A stretch of 64,000 bases of DNA, taken from assembly GCA_038213375.1 (NCBI GenBank), contig JBBQTB010000009.1, positions 81,607 to 145,606 on the forward strand, written 5' to 3'. This DNA is from JAAUTT01 sp038213375. GTDB taxonomy: Bacteria; Bacteroidota; Bacteroidia; Bacteroidales; JAAUTT01. Below the pieces are notes generated by a model. It was not told where the DNA came from and did not search any database. It worked only from the letters and a program-made list of their open reading frames with translations. The translations under genes were made by a program, and so were the position numbers. Shown here piece by piece: positions 45,441 through 53,227 of the stretch (the first letter of the stretch is position 1; each line of letters begins with the position of its first letter).

Positions 45441-46382
45441 CTAAAAATTCTTTCTGATTAAATAATCCAATCCCTGCAATGCTGCCCAATCGGGGTTTTC
45501 AGCAGCAACCACCTTCACTTTGCCCCACGGTGTCCATGCGTTAGTTTCGACCTTGTTTTTAATGAATGGTAAAATTGTTTCGTGGCTTTTCATGATACCT
45601 CCACCCAAAACCACGGTTTCAGGGTCGTAAGCATGTATAAGGTTAACAACTCCAGCACTCCAAGCTTCTAAACTCTGGTTTGTCAAATCGATGGCTACCT
45701 TGTCGCCATGGACTGCCATCTGAAAAACTTGCCAATAATCGATTTTTTCGCAAGCCGAAAGCTTACTGGAAGCGAACAAAGGGTGTTGACGGGCTAATTC
45801 GGGCAACCGCCATGTTGATGCCTCGGACTCCACACAACCAATATTCCCGCAGTTGCAAATGCCCCCGTGGTAGTTGATGGTGAAGTGGCCCGCGAGGCAA
45901 CCCGCCTGAAAATGTTTCCCGCGCAAAAGCCGGCCTTCGATGATGGTTGCTCCCCCAACACCAGTCCCGAGGGTAACCATCACAAGGTTATCGCAACCTT
46001 TTCCAGCACCGTGTTGCCATTCGCCAACCAATGCCGAACGTGCATCGTTCTCAACAATAAGGGGTAATTGCCATTTTTGTTTCGCCCATCCTTGAAAATC
46101 GAAATCCACAGCGTCGTTAAATTTTTTGTTGACGGAAAGAAGTTTCATTGTATTCGAGTCGACGATACCCGGAATGGAAATGCCAATACCGTGCACCTCG
46201 TTAAGTGGGACGCCCGTTTCTTTCATCAACATCCCGATGGTTTCTTCTATGATTGGTAACCTGGGCAACAGTCCCTTGTCGGAAAAGGCATCCACAAGGG
46301 TGTTGCAAAGAATGTTCCCATTTTGCACAATGCCTATTTTGATGCGGGTTCCTCCCAAATCGAGTGCGATGGTTTTTTTCAT
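45441..46382 (-). CDS. ROK-family sugar kinase
   Basis: 313 residues. The ATP-phosphate loop ALDLGGTRIK is at 6-15, catalytic D113 lies in VENDARSALVGEW, TLGTGVGGA at 138-145, the zinc motif CNCGNIGC (C176, C178, C183) with H166 upstream, and GGGIM near residue 260. It phosphorylates a hexose at O6 using ATP. It starts 3 nt after the stop of the cupin GPI gene. With PMI downstream, mannose is the most likely substrate; glucose or fructose are alternatives. Confidence 0.9.
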   Translation of the reverse strand: MKKTIALDLGGTRIKIGIVQNGNILCNTLVDAFSDKGLLPRLPIIEETIGMLMKETGVPLNEVHGIGISIPGIVDSNTMKLLSVNKKFNDAVDFDFQGWAKQKWQLPLIVENDARSALVGEWQHGAGKGCDNLVMVTLGTGVGGATIIEGRLLRGKHFQAGCLAGHFTINYHGGICNCGNIGCVESEASTWRLPELARQHPLFASSKLSACEKIDYWQVFQMAVHGDKVAIDLTNQSLEAWSAGVVNLIHAYDPETVVLGGGIMKSHETILPFIKNKVETNAWTPWGKVKVVAAENPDWAALQGLDYLIRKNF

Positions 46383-46385
46383 AGG

Positions 46386-46949
46386 CTATTGTAAAGCTGG
46401 GTTACCGTCTATTTCCAGCAGGCGTGCCGAGAACCCGTTTTTATCAATTTCCTCATAATTATGCCCTGCATCGGAGGGCCAGCTGGCACCGAAGATCAGC
46501 GGGTTAGTTCCGGTATTGGCTACCCTGTGGGCGATGTGTCCACCAATAAAGTGAAGGCTTCCGGGGAACATTTTTTCGGCCCAGCATTTCCGGTTTTTAT
46601 CCATCAAAATAAGCATTCCTTCGCCCTGGACACCCCAGTAGTATTCAGTTCTGTCGGCATTGGCGTGAAAATGGCCACGGGTCATAAAATACTCGTTTCC
46701 AACTTTCCCGGGTTGGATGACGGTGGTACCAAAATAAAGGCCACCCGGTGTCCCTTCTTTGACTGGAAGAAATGCTTGAACGTTGTAAACCAGCATGTCC
46801 GGGTTCAGCAACTGCAACGAAGCTTCATCGGCAAATACTCCTGTAAGGTTTTTGATCCGTTTTTCAGATTCGATAATTACTTCTCCCTGAAGGTGCCACG
46901 ATTCGGGTTTAAGCGATTGCAACGGGGCTTGAATGGATAAATGTCTCAT
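46386..46949 (-). CDS. Cupin-type glucose-6-phosphate isomerase (smaller paralogue)
   Basis: 187 residues, cytosolic. The metal-binding set is complete: H93 and H95 in TRGHFHANADRTEYYWG, E102, and H141 in GGHIAHRV. The flanking PGSLHFIGG and FGASWPSDAGHNYEEI are typical of the archaeal-type GPI family. It interconverts glucose-6-phosphate and fructose-6-phosphate. It lies between GH2 (38-nt gap) and the ROK kinase (3-nt gap). Confidence 0.82.
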   Translation of the reverse strand: MRHLSIQAPLQSLKPESWHLQGEVIIESEKRIKNLTGVFADEASLQLLNPDMLVYNVQAFLPVKEGTPGGLYFGTTVIQPGKVGNEYFMTRGHFHANADRTEYYWGVQGEGMLILMDKNRKCWAEKMFPGSLHFIGGHIAHRVANTGTNPLIFGASWPSDAGHNYEEIDKNGFSARLLEIDGNPALQ

Positions 46950-46987
46950 TATATATGTGTTTAGAACTTTTCGAGAAACAACAAAGG

Positions 46988-49222
46988 TTATTTTAAAGGC
47001 GACGGTTTCATTTCAAAAAAGCGATACCTATCGCTGTTCCCGACTTTAATGTATCGGCGCGAGATAATGGGTTGAGACACGCCTTCGGGTGAAAATTCAG
47101 CAACCAAAAGGTACCCTCCGGCTTTCTTTGGAAGATCGATGGTGAGGGGATAGTTTGTCCGGTTAATTGGCAAAAGAGAAACATTCACAAGTTTTTTAGA
47201 AATGGCTTTTCCATCTACATCAAGCAACGAAACCTTAACTTTCCCATTTACCATCATCTTCTTATTGTTGACACCGGCAAGGTTAAACAACAATGTCGAC
47301 CCAGGTTGATGCGGTGCGATGTGCTTTGTGTACCGTTCATCGGTTAAGTTAATGAACATGGCTGCCGGGGCAAAACAATGCTGAAACCATTGTAAGGTAG
47401 GGCCTGGTTTCAGGTCCTTGATGTTGTCGATAAACCAGTCGCCGGTATACCCGTAATTGTTTGCAAGGTAACAGAATGCCAATACGCCTGCAAGGTTGGT
47501 ATTGCTGCGCAGCCATTCGGTTTCGAGCTGGAGCCAATAAGCTTGTAACTCTCTGTTTTGTTCAGCTGTAGAATTTGGCCCAAGGTAATATTTATAAACA
47601 TCGACGGTAAGTTTGCTTGGGGTGCCGTTTCGCCAAAGCCATATCCACCCATACTCGTTTACCAATTGTGCGGAAACTGCCTTTTCACTGTTTTGGATCA
47701 GCTCAGATTTGAAATCGAGGTCGCCTAGCGGATACGGATGGTTTTCAAAACCTTTGATATTATCCAGCCATGGACCTTGGTAGGGATGAGGTTCATCCAT
47801 TTCGTCCACTGCCATTTTATCGCCTGTCATGTAGCCCGCATCCCAAACCCGCGTGGGATCGAGTTTCTTTAATTCGGGTATCAGCGTGTTCCCTATGTAA
47901 TTGTCAGTATTTTCATTGATGGCATCCCAAATGGCGATACTTGGGTGGCATCCATCGGTCCATACCCAATCGGTATATTCTTTACGGATTTGTTCATCCC
48001 AACCGTGATTTTGCCAGTAAAGCCATTCGTTTTGAAACAAAAGCCCATATTCGTCGGCCAAATCGTACCAGAAATCGGGTACAATGCCAACACATACCCG
48101 CATCGCGTTCCAGTTAAGCTGTTTTGGGTAATCGATCAGGAGTTTTTTCACCCATTCTTTGTCCCACACAAGGTTTGCACAGTCGGGATCCTCGAAGAAA
48201 CGTTGCAATGTAACATTGGTTCCCCGAAGGATGTATTCGTTTCCATTTAGGTTGAAAAATTTTCCTTTGCGGATAAAATCGCGCATCCCAAATTGCTTGG
48301 TCATTTCATCGGATAGGCCTTTGTTATCGACAAGTGTAACTTTGGCATTATATAAGAATGGTTTTTCGGGGGACCAATTTGTAAAGCTGGATAGAGGAAG
48401 GGAAATTTCCAGTTCGGATAGGTTATCGCGTTTTGAAACAAATTTCCCTGATGCTTTGGTTATCTCTTTCCCTGAGCTTTTCTCGCAGATGGAAACCGAC
48501 ATGGTCAAAGTATCGCTCATGGCATCGCCATAAAAAATCTGGGCATGCATGAAGTTTCGGATCTGGGCTTTTACAGTTATCTTTTTTTCGTTTACCGAGG
48601 GTAGCACCAATAAGCGGTTGACCCGCATTTTTCCGGTAAATGATAGCAGGACATCGTCCCAAATGCCTGGGAGGTAGTGTTCTTTTTCCTTATCGGTACC
48701 ACCGGCAGCTTCACTGGGCAACCAAACACGGTCGCCAACTTTGATGAGGATCTCGTTTTCAGCACCATACTTAATAGCACTTGTGGTTGTAAATTCCACC
48801 GGCGTATAGCACGACATCGAAGTCCCCATATCCATGCCATTGATATACACCTGGGTAACGTATTGGCTTTTTTTAATGGTAATAACACCATCCTTGCCTT
48901 CAAGGTCTTTTGGGATAAAAACGGTTTTACGGTACCAGCTATACCGTGGCGTATAATCAATATTGTACAGATTGTGCTGTTCCTTTAATTCAACCTTGCC
49001 GGGACGTTTAAAGAACTTGTCATAATCGTCAATTTTTGGTTCGGCAAGGTGTACCAGCCCAGGGACAGGGATTTTACGTGTAAATTTTGCAGGGGGAAAA
49101 GCATTTGTGGTCTGGTCAAACTCCCAGGTACCATTAAGGTTGAAGACAACCCGTGGGTCGCCTGCATACAATCCTTGTATTAGAAAGGAACATAGTAAAA
49201 TAAGCACTGCATTTTTTTTCAT
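46988..49222 (-). CDS. GH2-family glycoside hydrolase, secreted
   Basis: 744 residues with a signal peptide (cleaved after LYA, about 20). Jelly roll (25-195: NLNGTWEFD, PRYSWYRKT, LPGIWDDVLL), Ig-like domain (200-310), then a TIM barrel from FGMRDF at 311. Acid/base E437 in DAINEN and predicted nucleophile E523 in VNEYGWIW. The Asn before the acid/base Glu is kept, but the surrounding motifs differ from classic LacZ, so beta-mannosidase or another beta-glycosidase activity is as likely as beta-galactosidase. It begins 10 nt after the GntR regulator and is probably transcribed with it. Confidence 0.82.
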   Translation of the reverse strand: MKKNAVLILLCSFLIQGLYAGDPRVVFNLNGTWEFDQTTNAFPPAKFTRKIPVPGLVHLAEPKIDDYDKFFKRPGKVELKEQHNLYNIDYTPRYSWYRKTVFIPKDLEGKDGVITIKKSQYVTQVYINGMDMGTSMSCYTPVEFTTTSAIKYGAENEILIKVGDRVWLPSEAAGGTDKEKEHYLPGIWDDVLLSFTGKMRVNRLLVLPSVNEKKITVKAQIRNFMHAQIFYGDAMSDTLTMSVSICEKSSGKEITKASGKFVSKRDNLSELEISLPLSSFTNWSPEKPFLYNAKVTLVDNKGLSDEMTKQFGMRDFIRKGKFFNLNGNEYILRGTNVTLQRFFEDPDCANLVWDKEWVKKLLIDYPKQLNWNAMRVCVGIVPDFWYDLADEYGLLFQNEWLYWQNHGWDEQIRKEYTDWVWTDGCHPSIAIWDAINENTDNYIGNTLIPELKKLDPTRVWDAGYMTGDKMAVDEMDEPHPYQGPWLDNIKGFENHPYPLGDLDFKSELIQNSEKAVSAQLVNEYGWIWLWRNGTPSKLTVDVYKYYLGPNSTAEQNRELQAYWLQLETEWLRSNTNLAGVLAFCYLANNYGYTGDWFIDNIKDLKPGPTLQWFQHCFAPAAMFINLTDERYTKHIAPHQPGSTLLFNLAGVNNKKMMVNGKVKVSLLDVDGKAISKKLVNVSLLPINRTNYPLTIDLPKKAGGYLLVAEFSPEGVSQPIISRRYIKVGNSDRYRFFEMKPSPLK

Positions 49223-49232
49223 GGTAGTTAAG

Positions 49233-50246
49233 TTAAAATGAATTTCGTTTTGTCATCATAAATGGGTTGTCTATTTTTTCTTTTTTACCGGATAAGATCA
49301 TGCCAGACATGCTTCGTCCCATTTGGGCAAAATCGGTGGAAACCGTTGTGATCCCGCCGGCAATAATCTCTTTCAGTGCGGTTTCGTTATAAGAGATAAT
49401 CCCAACACCGGTCCCTAATTGCAACCCTTTTGCATGAGCCTGTTTTACAAGGGAAACCAAGTCGCGGTCATCTACCACAATATACACATCGCCTTGTTTT
49501 ACTTCTGTCGATGCGGTATCATTTATAATCATGAAGTCGATGGGGTGTTGTTTACAGAAATCGCGGACCCCCACTATGATATCTTTGTAGTGGCCTTTTA
49601 AATGACGGATAACCAGCACTAACCGCTGATATTTTCCGATTTGCAGTTGCTGATCTTTTAATATCCGATAAATATCGCGTTCAAAATCCTGGCAAACATG
49701 TGGATATTTGGCTTTAAACAAACCCTTGCCCATGTCCAAAACAAAGACTTTGTTTTTGGGGAGCAGGTCAATGGCAGACAAGGCGGTTTTATCGGCAAGC
49801 GGCATCACCACATATTCCGAATATTCGCCAACAGCACTCTCGATAAGGGATTGAAAAACTTTGGGATTGTTGTAATGAAAGAAAATCTGTTCGTTCCCTT
49901 TCCCCTTGAAGGTTTCTTTAAACGATTCGTAAAGGGTTTCCTTGTAAATGGTAAATTTATCAAATAACAGAAAAACCTTGTGGTTCGATTCCACTGAAAC
50001 ATTAGATATAAAGTAGCCCCTTCCAACGCTTGACGTAATAATGCCCCTCGATTTAAGTTCGTTATATGCCATGAGCACCGTGTCCTGCGACAAGCTATGT
50101 TTTTTGCAAAGGTTGTTAATGGACGGGATACGGTCGCCCTTAACCAAAACACCATCCCTTACAAGTTGATGGATACTGTCGATAATCCGGCGGTATTTCG
50201 GGACATGAGACCCTGTTCCAAACTGTATTTCAATTGCTTTATCCAT
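49233..50246 (-). CDS. GntR-type transcriptional regulator with sugar-binding (LacI-like) domain
   Basis: 337 residues from the ATG at 50246; a TTG two codons earlier is in frame. The winged helix-turn-helix is at about 10-75 (VKGDRIPSINNLCKKHSLSQ, ELKSRGIITSSVGRGYFIS). The C-terminal 250 residues have a periplasmic-binding-protein-like fold (HKVFLLFDKFTIYKETLY, VGIISYNETALKEIIAGGIT, GRSMSGMIL), as in LacI-type effector domains. It likely senses a sugar or sugar phosphate and controls its own operon and the divergent GH27 gene. Two palindromes in the shared promoter region are candidate operators. Confidence 0.88.
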   Translation of the reverse strand: MDKAIEIQFGTGSHVPKYRRIIDSIHQLVRDGVLVKGDRIPSINNLCKKHSLSQDTVLMAYNELKSRGIITSSVGRGYFISNVSVESNHKVFLLFDKFTIYKETLYESFKETFKGKGNEQIFFHYNNPKVFQSLIESAVGEYSEYVVMPLADKTALSAIDLLPKNKVFVLDMGKGLFKAKYPHVCQDFERDIYRILKDQQLQIGKYQRLVLVIRHLKGHYKDIIVGVRDFCKQHPIDFMIINDTASTEVKQGDVYIVVDDRDLVSLVKQAHAKGLQLGTGVGIISYNETALKEIIAGGITTVSTDFAQMGRSMSGMILSGKKEKIDNPFMMTKRNSF

Positions 50247-50270
50247 TTCCAACCTCTAGGAAGTACTAGG

Positions 50271-50278
50271 CAAATATA
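50271..50278 (-). promoter_or_regulatory. -7 box for the GntR-led operon
   Basis: Read on the minus strand this is TATATTTG, a full match to TAnnTTTG, 24 nt before the regulator start. The divergent gene has an identical box at 50405-50412. Confidence 0.5.
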
Positions 50279-50294
50279 TGTATTTTTAAGTTAC

Positions 50295-50307
50295 TGTAAA
50301 ATAAACA
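50295..50307. promoter_or_regulatory. Candidate operator near the GntR promoter
   Basis: TGTAAAATAAACA has TGT/ACA ends in inverted symmetry and resembles the perfect site at 50391-50403. It overlaps the expected -33 region of the minus-strand promoter, a suitable place for repression. Confidence 0.35.
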
Positions 50308-50390
50308 CTCTATTATTTTTTATTTTTTTTTTGATCCATTGACAGATTAGCTGGGGCAGTTTTTTCCGGGTTAAAAGCAGGGGGATAAAA

Positions 50391-50403
50391 TGTAAATTTT
50401 ACA
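50391..50403. promoter_or_regulatory. Candidate operator at the GH27 promoter
   Basis: TGTAAATTTTACA is a perfect odd palindrome ending 1 nt before the -7 box TATATTTG of the GH27 gene. It would block polymerase if bound. Best candidate binding site for the divergent GntR regulator. Confidence 0.45.
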
Positions 50404-50404
50404 C

Positions 50405-50412
50405 TATATTTG
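50405..50412 (+). promoter_or_regulatory. -7 box for the GH27/lipoprotein unit
   Basis: TATATTTG matches TAnnTTTG exactly. The GH27 start codon lies 99 nt downstream, leaving a long leader. Confidence 0.45.
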
Positions 50413-50511
50413 TATCCCGATCAAACATGGTGGGCTGTTGATTTGATATCCAGCTAACTTTTTTATTTGTGACATCATAAGTTTTTTCATCGAAACTATT
50501 AACAAACACAC

Positions 50512-51861
50512 ATGAAAACTAATTTTTTTATTGCCCTATTATCCCTTTTCGCGCTCTTAAACAAATCCAATGCCCAGAAAAACAATACGGATACATGGGC
50601 CATCCGACCGCCCATGGGCTGGAATAGTTACAATTGCTTTGGAGGGAATGTGACGGAACAAGAGGTAAAAGCCAATGCCGATTTCATGGCGGCTAACCTT
50701 AAACAATTTGGGTGGGAATATATTGTAGTCGATTTTTTGTGGTACTGCGACGACCAGGATTCGTGGATAAAGATGGCTAACCGCCGCCCGATTCAATATA
50801 TCGACGAATACGGTCGCCTGGTACCATCCCTTAAGTTACATCCATCCTCTACCGGAGGGAAGGGGTTTAAACCTCTTGCCGATTATATTCATAACAAAGG
50901 GTTGAAATTTGGAATACATATCATGCGCGGGATCCCACGCCAGGCTTTGGTGCAAAATACCAAGATAAAAAATTCACAGGCCAGGGCTGCTGAAGTTGCA
51001 AACTTGTCTGACACGTGTATTTGGTATGGCGGGTTAACCGGCGTAAACCTCACCAATCCTGGAGGCCAGGATTATTACAATTCGTTGTTTGAACTCTATG
51101 CCCAATGGGGGGTCGATTATATTAAGGTCGACGACATTTCATTTCCATATCATGCCGATGAGATCGAGGCAGTCCACAAAGCCATCATAAACTGCGGACG
51201 GCCAATCGTGCTAAGCCTTTCTCCCGGACCGACATTTATCGGGAATCCAAAACACCTTCGCGAAAACGCAAACTTGTGGCGTATTTCAGGTGATTTCTGG
51301 GACAAATGGGATGCTTTGAAACGCCAACTTGAGCTTTGCCGCGACTGGGCTCCGTTGGTAACCGAAGGGCATTGGCCTGATGCCGATATGTTGACATTGG
51401 GTCACCTCAACATCCGTACTGAATTGAAAGATTGCCCTGCCCGCCAAACCAACTTCACACATGAGGAACAATATTTTCTGATTTCTTTATGGTCTATTTT
51501 CCGGTCACCATTGATGTTCGGTGGAAATTTGCCCGACAACGACGCTTTTACAACATCGTTGATAACCAATGGGGAAGTAATCCGGGTAAACCAACACTCC
51601 AAAAACAACAAGGAAATCAGTTTTTCAAATGGTGTTAGTATCTGGACAGCCGAGGACAAAGATAAACCGGTTAAATACCTGGCATTTTTCAATATTACCG
51701 ATCAGCCGGTTTCTATCTCATTCCCGCTTGATAAAACTGCATTTAACGGAAAAGGAGTAGTACATGACCTCTGGGATAAAACAGATGTAAACGTTTCCGG
51801 AAGCTTGGAAAAGGTAAACATACCGGCCCATGGGTGCAGACTTTTTTCAATAAAATCTTGA
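50512..51861 (+). CDS. GH27-family alpha-galactosidase-like enzyme, secreted
   Basis: 449 residues with a signal peptide (cleaved after SNA, about 21). PPMGWNSYNCFGG at 33-45, nucleophile D207 in YIKVDDIS and acid/base D261 in LWRISGDFWDKW mark GH27. Compared with the GH27 at 4767 it has an insertion between the first strand and the nucleophile (residues about 75-175), as in subgroups acting on other substrates. It is divergent from the GntR operon and 4 nt before a lipoprotein gene. Alpha-galactose removal from galactomannan fits the neighbouring PMI/ROK/MFS genes; this is inference. Confidence 0.86.
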   Translation: MKTNFFIALLSLFALLNKSNAQKNNTDTWAIRPPMGWNSYNCFGGNVTEQEVKANADFMAANLKQFGWEYIVVDFLWYCDDQDSWIKMANRRPIQYIDEYGRLVPSLKLHPSSTGGKGFKPLADYIHNKGLKFGIHIMRGIPRQALVQNTKIKNSQARAAEVANLSDTCIWYGGLTGVNLTNPGGQDYYNSLFELYAQWGVDYIKVDDISFPYHADEIEAVHKAIINCGRPIVLSLSPGPTFIGNPKHLRENANLWRISGDFWDKWDALKRQLELCRDWAPLVTEGHWPDADMLTLGHLNIRTELKDCPARQTNFTHEEQYFLISLWSIFRSPLMFGGNLPDNDAFTTSLITNGEVIRVNQHSKNNKEISFSNGVSIWTAEDKDKPVKYLAFFNITDQPVSISFPLDKTAFNGKGVVHDLWDKTDVNVSGSLEKVNIPAHGCRLFSIKS

Positions 51862-51865
51862 TAAA

Positions 51866-52990
51866 ATGAACAAAACGATATATGGTTTAACTATTTTCAT
51901 TCTGTTTGCTTGCGGTGGAAAAGACCCGGAAAAGCAGACCGAAAACCTGGTGGAACCGGGTACTCGTAATCCTTACCAATGGCCATTTTCACAAACTTCC
52001 ATCTGGAACATGCCTATTGGCTCCAATGCAGTATACGTGCATGCCAGGTTGGAAAAAGCAACCCAATATGGCATGACCCTGGACGAAGACTATATTGTCT
52101 TATCACCGGCTGCTCCCATGGTTGAAATTTATGAAAATTATGCCGGCTGGGACCGGACAAAAAGTCGTTGCGACATCCAGGGAAAATTACTTTTTTCGGC
52201 TCCCATTCCTAAAAAATTTCAGGTAAGTCCTTCTACTTGGGACGGCGCAACTCCAAATGCCGGTTTGGCCGTTTTGATGCCCGACAAACGAACCATCCGA
52301 CAGACACAGCCATTTGCCTTTTGTGATTCCACAAAAGCGGCTACTTCTCAATATGTTTTTGATGATCAGGACATCTATGGCCAGGGATTCTATGGTGCTC
52401 ATGGTGGATCAGGATTATCAGCCATTGGTGGAACTTTACGATCAGGGGAACTCACACCCGTTTCAGGCCAGATACGTCATGCTTTAAAGATAAATATTTT
52501 CGGCAGGAAAAACCTTTATTATGATGCGGAAACAAAAGGTTGCCGTTGGCCGGCAATGCGGGCCGACGGGTATGCCGCCGACAACTATTACAAAGAACGG
52601 ACACTGGAAAAAGTAAAGGCATGTCGCATGGGGGCATTACTGGCATTGCCAGCTTTTACCGACCTTAACACACTGGGTTTTGAAACAACGCCAGGACGGA
52701 TCCTGGCTGATGCGTTTCAAAATTACGGGGCATACATTGTAGATGATACCGCATGGGATGTATATGCCATTGTAACTGAATGGTCGCCAAATGGAAGATT
52801 TGGGGATGATTTTAAAAAAAACTGGGGATTTTCATTTTCACAGGACAACATAAATACTCCCTGGAGCAGGGATATGGATCGAATCTTCCTAAACCTTCAT
52901 GTGGTAGATAATAATTCACCAATGTCTGTTGGTGGGGGAGGTATAACAAGATTGCCTTTGGCACCCAAATTTGAGGCCGTTCATAATTAA
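51866..52990 (+). CDS. Lipoprotein of unknown function paired with GH27
   Basis: 374 residues with a lipoprotein signal (LTIFILFACGGKD; Cys at 16). The mature protein has WPFSQTSIWNMPIG, FYGAHGGSGLSAIGGTLRSG, SGQIRHALKINIFG, WPAMRADGYA and a Gly-rich end (SVGGGGITRLPLAP). These recurring motifs suggest a conserved beta-rich extracellular family, but I cannot name it. It starts 4 nt after the GH27 gene, so the two are co-expressed and probably act on the same glycan. Confidence 0.7.
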   Translation: MNKTIYGLTIFILFACGGKDPEKQTENLVEPGTRNPYQWPFSQTSIWNMPIGSNAVYVHARLEKATQYGMTLDEDYIVLSPAAPMVEIYENYAGWDRTKSRCDIQGKLLFSAPIPKKFQVSPSTWDGATPNAGLAVLMPDKRTIRQTQPFAFCDSTKAATSQYVFDDQDIYGQGFYGAHGGSGLSAIGGTLRSGELTPVSGQIRHALKINIFGRKNLYYDAETKGCRWPAMRADGYAADNYYKERTLEKVKACRMGALLALPAFTDLNTLGFETTPGRILADAFQNYGAYIVDDTAWDVYAIVTEWSPNGRFGDDFKKNWGFSFSQDNINTPWSRDMDRIFLNLHVVDNNSPMSVGGGGITRLPLAPKFEAVHN

Positions 52991-53040
52991 ATCTGATAGT
53001 TAACTTTAAATAAATACCGAACAATTCAATAATATAAAAG

Positions 53041-53074
53041 AAGCCTCTCAGGTTTATAGGTTGAAGGCTTTTTG
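53041..53074 (+). terminator. Probable terminator of the GH27/lipoprotein unit
   Basis: AAGCCT (53041-53046) pairs with AGGCTT (53065-53070), followed by TTTG. The stem is short and the loop long; position after the stop supports it. Confidence 0.55.
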
Positions 53075-53227
53075 ACTTTAAAAAGACTTTAAAACCATTT
53101 TTGTATTAAAAATAATTTAATTTGGTAATTTTTGAATTTATTATTTGTAGTTAACATGAAATCAACATTTTAAGTAGTGTACTATTTAAAAATAGTCATA
53201 GATACCTCATTTGAAAAATAATTTATT

